Origin: DASWNP01 sp036399175
Lineage (GTDB): Bacteria; Acidobacteriota; Blastocatellia; Pyrinomonadales; Pyrinomonadaceae
Direction of reading: 5' to 3'
Assembly: GCA_036399175.1 (NCBI GenBank)
Contig: DASWNP010000015.1
Location: 62,001 to 126,000 of the forward strand
DNA: 64,000 nucleotides
How positions within the stretch are numbered: position 1 is the stretch's first letter; the number at the start of each line of letters is the position of its first letter. A model generated the notes under the pieces. It made no database searches. It worked only from the letters and a program-made list of their open reading frames with translations, and was not told where the DNA came from. Position numbers and translations under genes: made by a program. This document shows, in pieces, positions 43,628 through 51,187 of this stretch.

Positions 43628-43698
43628 TGGGAGATGGTGAAATGGCATCACACCTGACTCTGGATCAGGCTTTCTAGGTTCGAGTCCTAGTCTCCCAG
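43628..43698 (+). tRNA. tRNA-Gln (anticodon CUG)
   Basis: A 71-nt cloverleaf can be folded by hand: acceptor TGGGAGA/TCTCCCA, D stem GTGA/TCAC, anticodon stem CCTGA/TCAGG with loop CTCTGGA (anticodon CTG, reads CAG), a 4-nt variable loop, and T stem CTAGG/CCTAG with loop TTCGAGT. Discriminator base is G; CCA is not encoded. The U1-A72 pair and G73 fit glutamine tRNAs. Confidence 0.95.
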
Positions 43699-43709
43699 TA
43701 AGAAGCGAG

Positions 43710-43738
43710 AACGCCGGAGGAGAAAATCTTCCGGCGTT
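43710..43738 (+). terminator. Rho-independent terminator of tRNA-Gln
   Basis: AACGCCGGA (43710-43718) pairs with TCCGGCGTT (43730-43738), followed by a pyrimidine run TTCTTCTT. It begins 12 bp after the tRNA. Confidence 0.85.
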
Positions 43739-43869
43739 TTCTTCTTCGGGCGCGAGAGAGGTTTATCAGATAACTTCTCATCAAGTAATATTGGAGACGA
43801 GCGTTTCGAGTCTGCCTGATTGAGGTTTCGTCGAAAGTGCAAAAGAAGAGCGGTGGGCGGAGTATGTGG

Positions 43870-45567
43870 ATGCGTCTGAAGCGGGCGGGGCTTGTATTTG
43901 TGCTGCTCGGCGTCGCCGCGAGTGTCAGGCCGACTGCGCCGTTTGGCTCAGACGCGGAAAGACGGGCGTCGAAGTGGTCTGTGATGACAACTGCGCTCGC
44001 GCAGGACGACCTGATTGGAGCTTTGAGCGACGAATACGCGAAGCTTGAGAGCGAGGGGTTGAAGGAGAACTACATCCGTCTGCTCTCCTACACGATGCTA
44101 CAGGAGTATCTGCCTCCGGGCACGCGTTTCACTTCGGGCTATCGCAGTCCGCAGAAACAGCTCGACCTCATCCTGCGCATGGCGCGTGCCAAAGGCATCC
44201 CGACGCCTTCGACCGCCAGCATCGAAGACGAAAACAGTTGGCGCGGGGCGCTCATGGGCTTGAGGTCTCAGGGCATCATCATCGCCGCCCCGACCACCAC
44301 TCCGCACGCTACCGACGAAGCCGTCTTCGACCTCTCCGGCGCAGACCTCAATTCTATTCAGGCCGGACTGAGGCAGGCCGAGAAGGCCGGGATGGTCAAG
44401 TTCCGTAGAATCATCTTCGAGGCGCGCAACAACGCTATCCACGTCGAGGTCGAGTCGCTCAGTCCGAAGGCTCTGAACGCTCTGGGCAGGCGCAGGGGCT
44501 CTTCGCAAGGGTCTGGCTCGTCGTCTTCTTCTTCAACTCAAACTGGCACTGGCACTGGCACAACTCAGCCTCCGGCCTCCGAGAGCGACCAGCGACAGAG
44601 CATGCTCCAGCAGCTACAGAACCTGCACGACAGCGAGCCCGACCCGACCAAGAAAATCGACTACGACCGCTCGAAGAAAAACCTGCTCGACCCGCTCGCG
44701 GATGCCGAGCGCATTCGCGCGCTCGACGCCGAGATAGCCGCGCACATGAAGGAGTCGGAACTGCTTGGGAGTCAGGGCGAGAAGCGCGCGGCCATCGAGA
44801 GCGTGAGCGCGGCCTTGAGGGAGGAGCGCTACGAAGACGCGGAGCTTGAAGCCGAAAGGCTCGTCGAAGAGTATCCCGAATTGCAGGAAGCCCAGCGCAT
44901 GCTCGCGCAGATAAAGACGCGCCGCTTAGTCAACGAAGCGATGGACGCCCTCTATGCTTCGGACGAGCCCGCCTGCGGCGACTGCCAGCTCGCCGACGAG
45001 TTAATCAACGAAGCCCTGGAGCTTTCGCCCAATCACGAGGGCGCGCAGGTCATACGCGAAGACGTGAACGCCTGTCTCGAACGCTGCAAGTCGAGGCCGC
45101 TTCTGGCCGTCGCCCTCATCGCCATGCTCTTCGTCGTGGCCGGAGGCGGCGTCGGTCTCTTCTTCCTGCTGCGTTCGGGCAAGGCTTCGAGTCTCGTGCC
45201 GCAGGCGGGCGCGGCGGGCGGGCTTTTCGCGGGGAGCGCGAAGCGTTCGCACAGGTGGGTGCTCGAAGGCGTGGAGGGCGCGTGCAGGGGTCAGGTCTTT
45301 CCCCTTGAGAAGCCGGAGATAACCATCGGCTCGAAGGGGCCGCCCGAAGGCGTGGCGGACATCGTCGTCCTCGATGCCAACCGAAAGATTTCCCGCCGCC
45401 ACTGCGTCATCATGCAGAACGGCAAACAGTTCTACCTGATAGACGAGAGCACCAACGGCACGAAGCTCAACGGGCGCGAGCTGGCCAGAGGCGTGACGGC
45501 GGAGTTTCGTAGCGGCGACCGCATCTCGCTCGCCGACGAAGCCGTCCTCATGCTCAGGCCGGGATGA
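43870..45567 (+). CDS. M15/VanY-like domain - membrane helix - FHA domain protein
   Basis: A 565-residue protein. An N-terminal hydrophobic stretch (AGLVFVLLGVAASV) serves as signal or anchor. Residues about 45-200 resemble a D-Ala-D-Ala carboxypeptidase of the M15/VanY group: FTSGYRSPQKQLDLI, then PHATDEAVFDLSG (candidate zinc His and Asp) and NAIHVEVE (second His), somewhat degenerate. A Ser/Thr/Gly linker and a TPR-like helical region follow, then a membrane helix (LLAVALIAMLFVVAGGGVGLFFLL, about 412-436) and a C-terminal FHA domain (about 465-560; ITIGSKG, RKISRRHCVI, DESTNGTKLNG). FHA domains bind phosphothreonine, which fits the Ser/Thr kinase gene directly downstream. The ATG at 43870 has GGAG 7 nt upstream. 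Confidence 0.8.
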   Translation: MRLKRAGLVFVLLGVAASVRPTAPFGSDAERRASKWSVMTTALAQDDLIGALSDEYAKLESEGLKENYIRLLSYTMLQEYLPPGTRFTSGYRSPQKQLDLILRMARAKGIPTPSTASIEDENSWRGALMGLRSQGIIIAAPTTTPHATDEAVFDLSGADLNSIQAGLRQAEKAGMVKFRRIIFEARNNAIHVEVESLSPKALNALGRRRGSSQGSGSSSSSSTQTGTGTGTTQPPASESDQRQSMLQQLQNLHDSEPDPTKKIDYDRSKKNLLDPLADAERIRALDAEIAAHMKESELLGSQGEKRAAIESVSAALREERYEDAELEAERLVEEYPELQEAQRMLAQIKTRRLVNEAMDALYASDEPACGDCQLADELINEALELSPNHEGAQVIREDVNACLERCKSRPLLAVALIAMLFVVAGGGVGLFFLLRSGKASSLVPQAGAAGGLFAGSAKRSHRWVLEGVEGACRGQVFPLEKPEITIGSKGPPEGVADIVVLDANRKISRRHCVIMQNGKQFYLIDESTNGTKLNGRELARGVTAEFRSGDRISLADEAVLMLRPG

Positions 45568-45576
45568 TTTCGATGA

Positions 45577-45671
45577 GAGGGGAAAGGGAAAAGGGGAAGG
45601 GGGAAAGGGAAAAGCAAAAGACGCGGTCTGCTCCCTCCCCTTTCCCCCTTCCCCCTTCCCCTTTTCCCCTT
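45577..45671. repeat. Intergenic inverted repeat (family D, GGGGAAAGGGAAAA words)
   Basis: The left arm (about 45577-45614) is iterated GAGGGGAAAGGGAAAAGGGG and GGGGGAAAGGGAAAAG; the right arm (about 45632-45670) is CCTCCCCTTTCCCCCTTCCC followed by CCTTCCCCTTTTCCCC. It fills the gap between the FHA gene and the kinase gene, leaving a C/T-rich leader with no ribosome binding site for the kinase. Confidence 0.87.
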
Positions 45672-45678
45672 CGTTTTT

Positions 45679-48600
45679 ATGCTTGAGTTGAACGGCGATT
45701 TTGCGGGAACGGAGCGGTTTGAGATTCGCCGCCGGCTGGGGGCGGGCGGAATGGGCATCGTCTATGCGGCCTACGACCGCGAGCGCGAGCGCGTGGTGGC
45801 TCTCAAGACGCTCACTCACGCAGAGGCTTCGGACATCTATCGCTTCAAGCGAGAGTTTCGCGCGCTCGCCGATGTCTCTCATCCGAATCTGGTCTCGCTC
45901 TACGAATTGATGTCGGACGGCGTTCACTGGTTCTTCACGATGGAGCTGGTGGACGGCGTCGATTTTTTCAGCTACGTGCGCGAGTCGAAGACGGGCGCGG
46001 GCGAGCAGTCCTCCGATACCCCGACGCTTTTAGTCTCGCAGACCAATCTTGAGCCCGAGCTTTACACGGGCGCGGACGCGCCGACGCTCCACCCCGAAGC
46101 GCAGACCATCCGACCGACCGACGAGAATGTTCAGGCCGAGACCTTGCGCCCCGAATCGCCGACGCTTCGCTCCGATGCGATTGACGGAGCGATGCTCGTC
46201 GCCCCTCGCGCGACAGAGGCGACCTCTCTGAACCTCAAACGCCTGCGCCCGGCCTTGCAGCAGTTGGCCGCCGGAGTCGCCGCGCTGCACGAGACGAAGA
46301 ACCTTCACTGCGACATCAAGCCGTCGAACGTTCTGGTGACGCCTGAGTGTCGCGTCGTGCTGCTCGATTTCGGGCTCGTGACGGAGACCTCCGCCGGAGG
46401 TCATCACCTGAGCCTGCCGATGGCCGGAACGCCCACTTACATGTCGCCCGAACAGGTGGCGCAGCGACGCGTCTCGGAAGCGAGCGATTGGTACAGCGTC
46501 GGCGTCATGCTCTACGAGGCTTTAACCGGACGCCCGCCCTTCGTCGGCACGTTCCTCGAAGTCCTCAAGGGCAAACAGACGACCGAGCCTCCCGCGCCGA
46601 GCGAGCTTGTGCCCGGCGTGCCCGAAGACCTCGACGAGCTTTGCAGAGACCTTCTCAGACGCGACCCGCGCCAGCGCCCGACGGGGCGCGAAGTGCTTCG
46701 CCGTCTCGCAGTGACGACGCGCACGGGCGAGCGCCAGACGCTCACGACTGCGCCTTACACGCCCGCGAGGCATTCTCCCTTCATCGGACGCCAGCGTCAT
46801 CTCAAGTCTCTCGAAGCTGCCTTCTTCGCCACGCGTCAGGGCAAGACCGTCACCGTCTACATACACGGCAGCTCCGGCATGGGCAAAAGCTCGCTCGTCA
46901 GCCACTACCTCGAAAGCCTTCAGTATCGCGGCGAGAACGTGCTCGTCCTCGAAGGCCGTTGCTACGAGCGCGAGTCCGTGCCCTACAAGGCGCTCGACGG
47001 AGTGGTCGATAGCCTGAGCAGGCATCTCATGTCTCTGCCGGACGAGCAGGCCGAAGAATTGCTGCCGAAAGACGTGCGCGCTCTGGCGCGTCTGTTTCCG
47101 GTCATGTTGCAGGTCAAAGCCGTCTCACGCTCGGCCGAGCGCGAACAGGAGACGCCCGACCTTCTGACGCTTCGCCGACGCGCCTTCGCCGCCCTGCGCG
47201 AGCTGCTCACGCGCCTCGCTCGACGCCAGCCCATGATTATCTACATCGACGACCTGCAATGGGCTGACGCTGACGGCACGGCGCTTCTCGGCGAGCTACT
47301 TCGTCCGCCCGACTCGCCCCCGCTCCTGCTCATCGCCAGCTTTCGCAGCGAAGAAATCGAAGCGAAACCCTTTCTCCGCTCGCTGCTTGAGCGCGCCGCC
47401 GACGGCGAGGCATCTCTCGCGCTCTCGGTCGCTCCGCTCTCCGACGAAGAGGCGCGCGGCCTGACGCGTTCTCTTCTGCCTGAGAAGTCGATTGCCGAAG
47501 AACACGTCGAATCAATCGTGCGCGAGGCGGCGGGCAGTCCTTTCTTCGTCGAACAACTGGCGCGCTACGCCCTCGCCGACGCTTCGGCGGCAACCACCGG
47601 CATCACTCTCTCCGAGATGCTCGACGCGCGTCTCAAGTATCTGCCCGAAGGAGCGCGCGAGCTGGTCGAGACGCTGGCGGTGGCTGGCCGTCCGGTCAAC
47701 GCCGAGGTGGCGTACAAGGCCGCCGGTCTCTCGGGCGACGAGCAGCCTCTCGTCGCGGCTCTTCGCGCCGCACATTTCCTGCGCGGCGGCGGCTCGAACA
47801 AAGGCATCGAGCTTTATCACGACCGCATGCGCGAAACCATGTCGGCGCTCCTGACGCCCGACCTCGTGCGAGGCATTCACCGCCGCCTCGCGCGCACGCT
47901 CGAAGAGAAAGGCTTCGACGACCCCGAATCTCTCTTCGAGCATCATCTCGGCGCGGGCGAGCGTGCGCGAGCCGCAGGCTACGCCGCCGAAGCCGCGCGC
48001 AAAGCGGCAGTCGCGCTCGCCTTCGACCACGCCGCCCGCCTCTATCGCCGCGCGCTGGAGTTGTCGCTCGCGCCCGATGCCGAGCTGGTCGAGCTGAAGG
48101 CCGGGCTCGGCGAGGCGCTGGCAAACGCCGGTCGTCTGGCCGAAGCGGCGCAGTGTTACCTGGAAGCGGCGCGCGACGCCTCGCCCCGCGCCGCCCTTGA
48201 GTTTCGACGCCGCGCCGCCGAGCATCTGCTGATGGGCGGCCACATCGACGAAGGGCTCGAAGTGACGCGCGACGTGCTCACCGCCGTCGGCTTGAAGCTC
48301 GCGCCGGGCCCCAAGCGCGCCCTGCTCTCGCTCCTGCTTCGCCGCGCGCAGCTACGCTTGCGCGGGCTCAAGTACGTCGAGCGCGATTCGTCCGAGATTC
48401 CCGAAGACGATTTGCTGCGCATAGACATCTGCTGGTCGGTCGCCGCAGGGCTCGCCGTCGTCGATAACATTCGCGGCGCGGATTTCCAGACGCGTCATCT
48501 CCTGCTCGCCCTCCAGTCGGGCGAGCCCTATCGCATCGCACGCGCGCTCGCCGTCGAGCGCGGCTTCTCCGCAACCTCGGGCGGCGCGGCCAGAGAGCGC

Positions 48601-49566
48601 TCGGAGAAGTTCGGAGAAGCCGCGCGCTCGCTCGCGGAGAAGGTCGAAAATCCGCACGCCGTCGGGATGGCTCTGATGAACGACGGCATCGCCGCATACC
48701 TCGTCGGCGAATGGAAGAAGGGCTCGGAGATGTGCGAGCGCGCGGCGGAAATCCTGCGCGACCGTTGCACCGGCGTCACATGGGAGTTGACCATCCTCAA
48801 CCGCTTCATGCTGACGACGCTGATGTACATGGGCGAGATGGCCGAGGTCATGCGCCGCCTGCCGCTCCTGATTTCGACCTACAAGGAACAGGGCAACCTC
48901 TACGGCGCAACCGACCTGCGCACGCGTCTCAACCTCGCCTGGCTCGCCTCGGACGAGCCCGACCGTGGACGCGCCGAAATCATCGAAGCCATGCACGAAT
49001 GGCCGCACAAAGGCTTCCACTTGCAGCACTACGGCTTCATGCACTCGCACGCGCAAATCATGCTCTACACCGGCGACAGCCTCTTCGCATGGAAATACCT
49101 CGAAGAGCAATGGCCTGCCCTGAGAAGCTCGATGCTCATGCGCATCCAGTTGCTTCGCATCGAAGCCGCGCACTTGCAGGCGCGCTGCGCTCTCGCCGTC
49201 GCACGCGCGGAGACGGGCGCGGAGAGGTCTCGTTTTCTTCGCGCCGCCGAGCGCATCGCGCGTCGCATCGAGCGTGAAGAGATGCGCTGGACTGAGCCGG
49301 TCGTCGCGCTGCTGCGCGCCGGTATCGCCGAGACGCGCGGCGACTCGGCGAGCGCCCACCGCCTTCTCTCAAGCGCCGCCGAAGGCTTCCAAACCTTCGA
49401 CATGCATCTCTACGCAGCCGTCTCCCGCCGCCGCCTCGGACAAATGCTCGGCGGCGACGAGGGGCGCACGCTGTTTGAATCCGCCGGCGAATGGATGCGC
49501 CGACAGGAAATCAAAAACCCCCAACTCCTGACGCGCACCCTCGCGCCGGGCTTTAATGAAAACTAA
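45679..49566 (+). CDS. Ser/Thr protein kinase fused to AAA-type ATPase and TPR-like repeats
   Basis: A 1295-residue soluble protein. The Hanks-type kinase domain covers about 12-345: glycine loop GAGGMG, Lys43 in VVALKTL, catalytic loop HCDIKPSN (Asp212; Cys replaces the usual Arg of HRD), DFG (230-232) and AGTPTYMSPEQ. An insert of about 75 residues (104-180) between lobes is rich in Thr, with several copies of a Pro-Thr-Leu-x-Pro-like motif. Residues about 375-640 are an AAA_16/MalT-type ATPase (Walker A GSSGMGKSS at 397-405, Walker B MIIYIDDLQWAD), followed by helical repeats to the end. No membrane helix. This architecture is known for large signalling kinases; the FHA protein upstream is the probable partner. 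The 5' leader lacks a ribosome binding site. Confidence 0.92.
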   Translation: MLELNGDFAGTERFEIRRRLGAGGMGIVYAAYDRERERVVALKTLTHAEASDIYRFKREFRALADVSHPNLVSLYELMSDGVHWFFTMELVDGVDFFSYVRESKTGAGEQSSDTPTLLVSQTNLEPELYTGADAPTLHPEAQTIRPTDENVQAETLRPESPTLRSDAIDGAMLVAPRATEATSLNLKRLRPALQQLAAGVAALHETKNLHCDIKPSNVLVTPECRVVLLDFGLVTETSAGGHHLSLPMAGTPTYMSPEQVAQRRVSEASDWYSVGVMLYEALTGRPPFVGTFLEVLKGKQTTEPPAPSELVPGVPEDLDELCRDLLRRDPRQRPTGREVLRRLAVTTRTGERQTLTTAPYTPARHSPFIGRQRHLKSLEAAFFATRQGKTVTVYIHGSSGMGKSSLVSHYLESLQYRGENVLVLEGRCYERESVPYKALDGVVDSLSRHLMSLPDEQAEELLPKDVRALARLFPVMLQVKAVSRSAEREQETPDLLTLRRRAFAALRELLTRLARRQPMIIYIDDLQWADADGTALLGELLRPPDSPPLLLIASFRSEEIEAKPFLRSLLERAADGEASLALSVAPLSDEEARGLTRSLLPEKSIAEEHVESIVREAAGSPFFVEQLARYALADASAATTGITLSEMLDARLKYLPEGARELVETLAVAGRPVNAEVAYKAAGLSGDEQPLVAALRAAHFLRGGGSNKGIELYHDRMRETMSALLTPDLVRGIHRRLARTLEEKGFDDPESLFEHHLGAGERARAAGYAAEAARKAAVALAFDHAARLYRRALELSLAPDAELVELKAGLGEALANAGRLAEAAQCYLEAARDASPRAALEFRRRAAEHLLMGGHIDEGLEVTRDVLTAVGLKLAPGPKRALLSLLLRRAQLRLRGLKYVERDSSEIPEDDLLRIDICWSVAAGLAVVDNIRGADFQTRHLLLALQSGEPYRIARALAVERGFSATSGGAARERSEKFGEAARSLAEKVENPHAVGMALMNDGIAAYLVGEWKKGSEMCERAAEILRDRCTGVTWELTILNRFMLTTLMYMGEMAEVMRRLPLLISTYKEQGNLYGATDLRTRLNLAWLASDEPDRGRAEIIEAMHEWPHKGFHLQHYGFMHSHAQIMLYTGDSLFAWKYLEEQWPALRSSMLMRIQLLRIEAAHLQARCALAVARAETGAERSRFLRAAERIARRIEREEMRWTEPVVALLRAGIAETRGDSASAHRLLSSAAEGFQTFDMHLYAAVSRRRLGQMLGGDEGRTLFESAGEWMRRQEIKNPQLLTRTLAPGFNEN

Positions 49567-49694
49567 TGATGAATGCGGAATGCGGAATGAAAAGCAGAAA
49601 GCAGGTTTCAGTTTTCAGAAAAGATGTCTTCTGCTGGAAACTGAAAACTTAAAACTTAAAACTCATTCATCATTCCGCATTCATCATTCAGCAT
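49566..49694. repeat. Intergenic inverted repeat (family E, GAATGCGGAATGAAAAGCAGAA words)
   Basis: The left arm carries TGATGAATGCGGAATGCGG and AATGAAAAGCAGAAAGCAGG, then TTTCAGTTTTCAG. The right arm has TTCTGCTGGAAACTGAAAAC, repeated AAAACTTAAAACT and TCATTCATCATTCCGCATTC. Pairing is imperfect but extends over more than 100 bp. The same words recur at 63414-63550. It lies between the kinase stop and the P450 start. Confidence 0.82.
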
Positions 49695-49713
49695 TTGATT
49701 CGGAGTTTCACGC

Positions 49714-51054
49714 TTGTCCAGAGCTAATCTTCCCCCCGGCCCGCGCGGGCGTTTGCTGAGCGGCAGCCTGCCGGAGTTCAGGCGCGACATGCTCGGCCTC
49801 TTCGACCGCTCGGCGCGCGACTTCGGCGACATCGTCTCGTTGCGTCTCGGCTCGCGCAGACTCTACCTCGTCAACCATCCAGACTTCGTCGAGCAGGTGC
49901 TCGTCACCGCGAGCCGCAACTTTCGTCATACATACATCCGACGGCTCATGCGGCCTCTGCTCGGCGACGGGCTGCTGACGAGCGAGGGGGATTTCTGGAT
50001 TCGCCAGCGCCGTCTCGTCCAGCCCGCCTTTCACCGGCAGCAAATCAGCGCCTACGCCGAAGTGATGGTCGATTACACGCTTCGCATGCTCGACGCCTGG
50101 CGCGACGGAGAGACGCGCGACCTGCACGCGGAGATGATGAGCCTGACGCTGGAGATTGTCGCCCGCACGCTCTTCGACGCCGACGCCGGAAGCAGTGGGG
50201 CGCGCGAGGTCGGCGATGCGATGGAAGTCGTGCTCGAATCTTTTCGCGCGCGCTGGGAGAGCCTTCTGGCGCTGCCCGAAAGCGTGCCGACGCCGACGAA
50301 TCTGCGTATGCGTCGAGCCGTCGGCCAGCTCGACCGAATCATCTACGGCTTCATCGCGCAGCGTCGCCGGAGCCGGGAAGAGCGCGGCGACCTGCTCTCG
50401 CTTCTGCTGCGCGCGCAGGACGAAGACGGCACTTCCATGACCGACAAACAACTCCGCGACGAGGCCATGACCCTCTTTCTCGCCGGACACGAAACCACCG
50501 CCAACGCGCTCGCCTGGACGCTCTTTCTGGTGAGCCAGTACCCGCACGTCGAAGCGCGTCTGCACTCGGAGCTGCGCGAAGCTCTGGGCGAACGCGCGCC
50601 CTCCTTCTCGGATTTGCCGCAGCTCAAATACACGGAGACGGTCGTGCAGGAAGCGATGCGGCTTTACCCGCCCGCCTTCGCCGTCAGCCGCGAAGCCATC
50701 GACGAATGTGAAATCGGAGGCTACCGCATCCCTTCGCGCGCGACGCTTCTGCTCTGCCAGTGGACAATCCACCGCGACGCGCGTTTCTTCGAAGAGCCTT
50801 TGAGCTTTCGTCCCGAACGCTGGCAGGACAATCTGCAAAAGCGTCTGCCGAAGTTCGCATACTTCCCCTTCGGCGGCGGCCTCCGGCTCTGCGTCGGCAA
50901 CGCCTTCGCCATGATGGAAGCCACGCTCGTCCTCGCCACCCTCGCCCAAAAATTTCGCTTCACGCTCGCCCCCGGTCAGAACGTCGAGCCCTGGCCTTCC
51001 ATCACCCTTCGACCTCGAAACGGAATCAGGATGACTCTCCAGCGCCGCGCTTGA
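49714..51054 (+). CDS. Cytochrome P450
   Basis: A 446-residue P450 monooxygenase. The oxygen-activation motif is LAGHETTANALAW, the K-helix ExxR is in EAMRLYPP, the PERF-like region is FRPERW, and the haem loop is FPFGGGLRLCVGNAFA with haem-ligating Cys393. There is no membrane anchor; it begins with LPPGPRGRLLSGSLPEF, like CYP102/CYP110-type soluble enzymes. The substrate is unknown, though fatty acids or terpenoids are common for this type. The TTG start has GGAG 8 nt upstream. It is followed by a perfect 17-bp terminator stem, and no redox partner gene is adjacent. Confidence 0.94.
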   Translation: MSRANLPPGPRGRLLSGSLPEFRRDMLGLFDRSARDFGDIVSLRLGSRRLYLVNHPDFVEQVLVTASRNFRHTYIRRLMRPLLGDGLLTSEGDFWIRQRRLVQPAFHRQQISAYAEVMVDYTLRMLDAWRDGETRDLHAEMMSLTLEIVARTLFDADAGSSGAREVGDAMEVVLESFRARWESLLALPESVPTPTNLRMRRAVGQLDRIIYGFIAQRRRSREERGDLLSLLLRAQDEDGTSMTDKQLRDEAMTLFLAGHETTANALAWTLFLVSQYPHVEARLHSELREALGERAPSFSDLPQLKYTETVVQEAMRLYPPAFAVSREAIDECEIGGYRIPSRATLLLCQWTIHRDARFFEEPLSFRPERWQDNLQKRLPKFAYFPFGGGLRLCVGNAFAMMEATLVLATLAQKFRFTLAPGQNVEPWPSITLRPRNGIRMTLQRRA

Positions 51055-51070
51055 GAGCCGACTGCTAAAG

Positions 51071-51110
51071 AGAAACGGCGGAGACACTTTCGTGTGTCTC
51101 CGCCGTTTCT
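51071..51110 (+). terminator. Terminator hairpin of the P450 gene
   Basis: A perfect 17-bp stem (51071-51087 with 51094-51110; core CGGCGGAGACAC/GTGTCTCCGCCG) with a 6-nt loop, followed by TTTCG. It begins 17 bp after the P450 stop. Confidence 0.85.
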
Positions 51111-51132
51111 TTCGAGAGGTTTTCGTTTCAGG

Positions 51133-51179
51133 GCTTCCAGATGTCGATTGTCCCTCGGGGGCAATCGACATCTGGAAGC
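51133..51179 (-). terminator. Terminator hairpin of the sedolisin-like protease gene
   Basis: A perfect 18-bp stem: 51133-51150 (GCTTCCAGATGTCGATTG) with its complement at 51162-51179, loop 11 nt. It lies nine bases past the stop of the minus-strand protease gene; TGAAACG follows on that strand. Distinct in sequence from the adjacent P450 terminator. Confidence 0.8.
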
Positions 51180-51187
51180 AGACTCGC

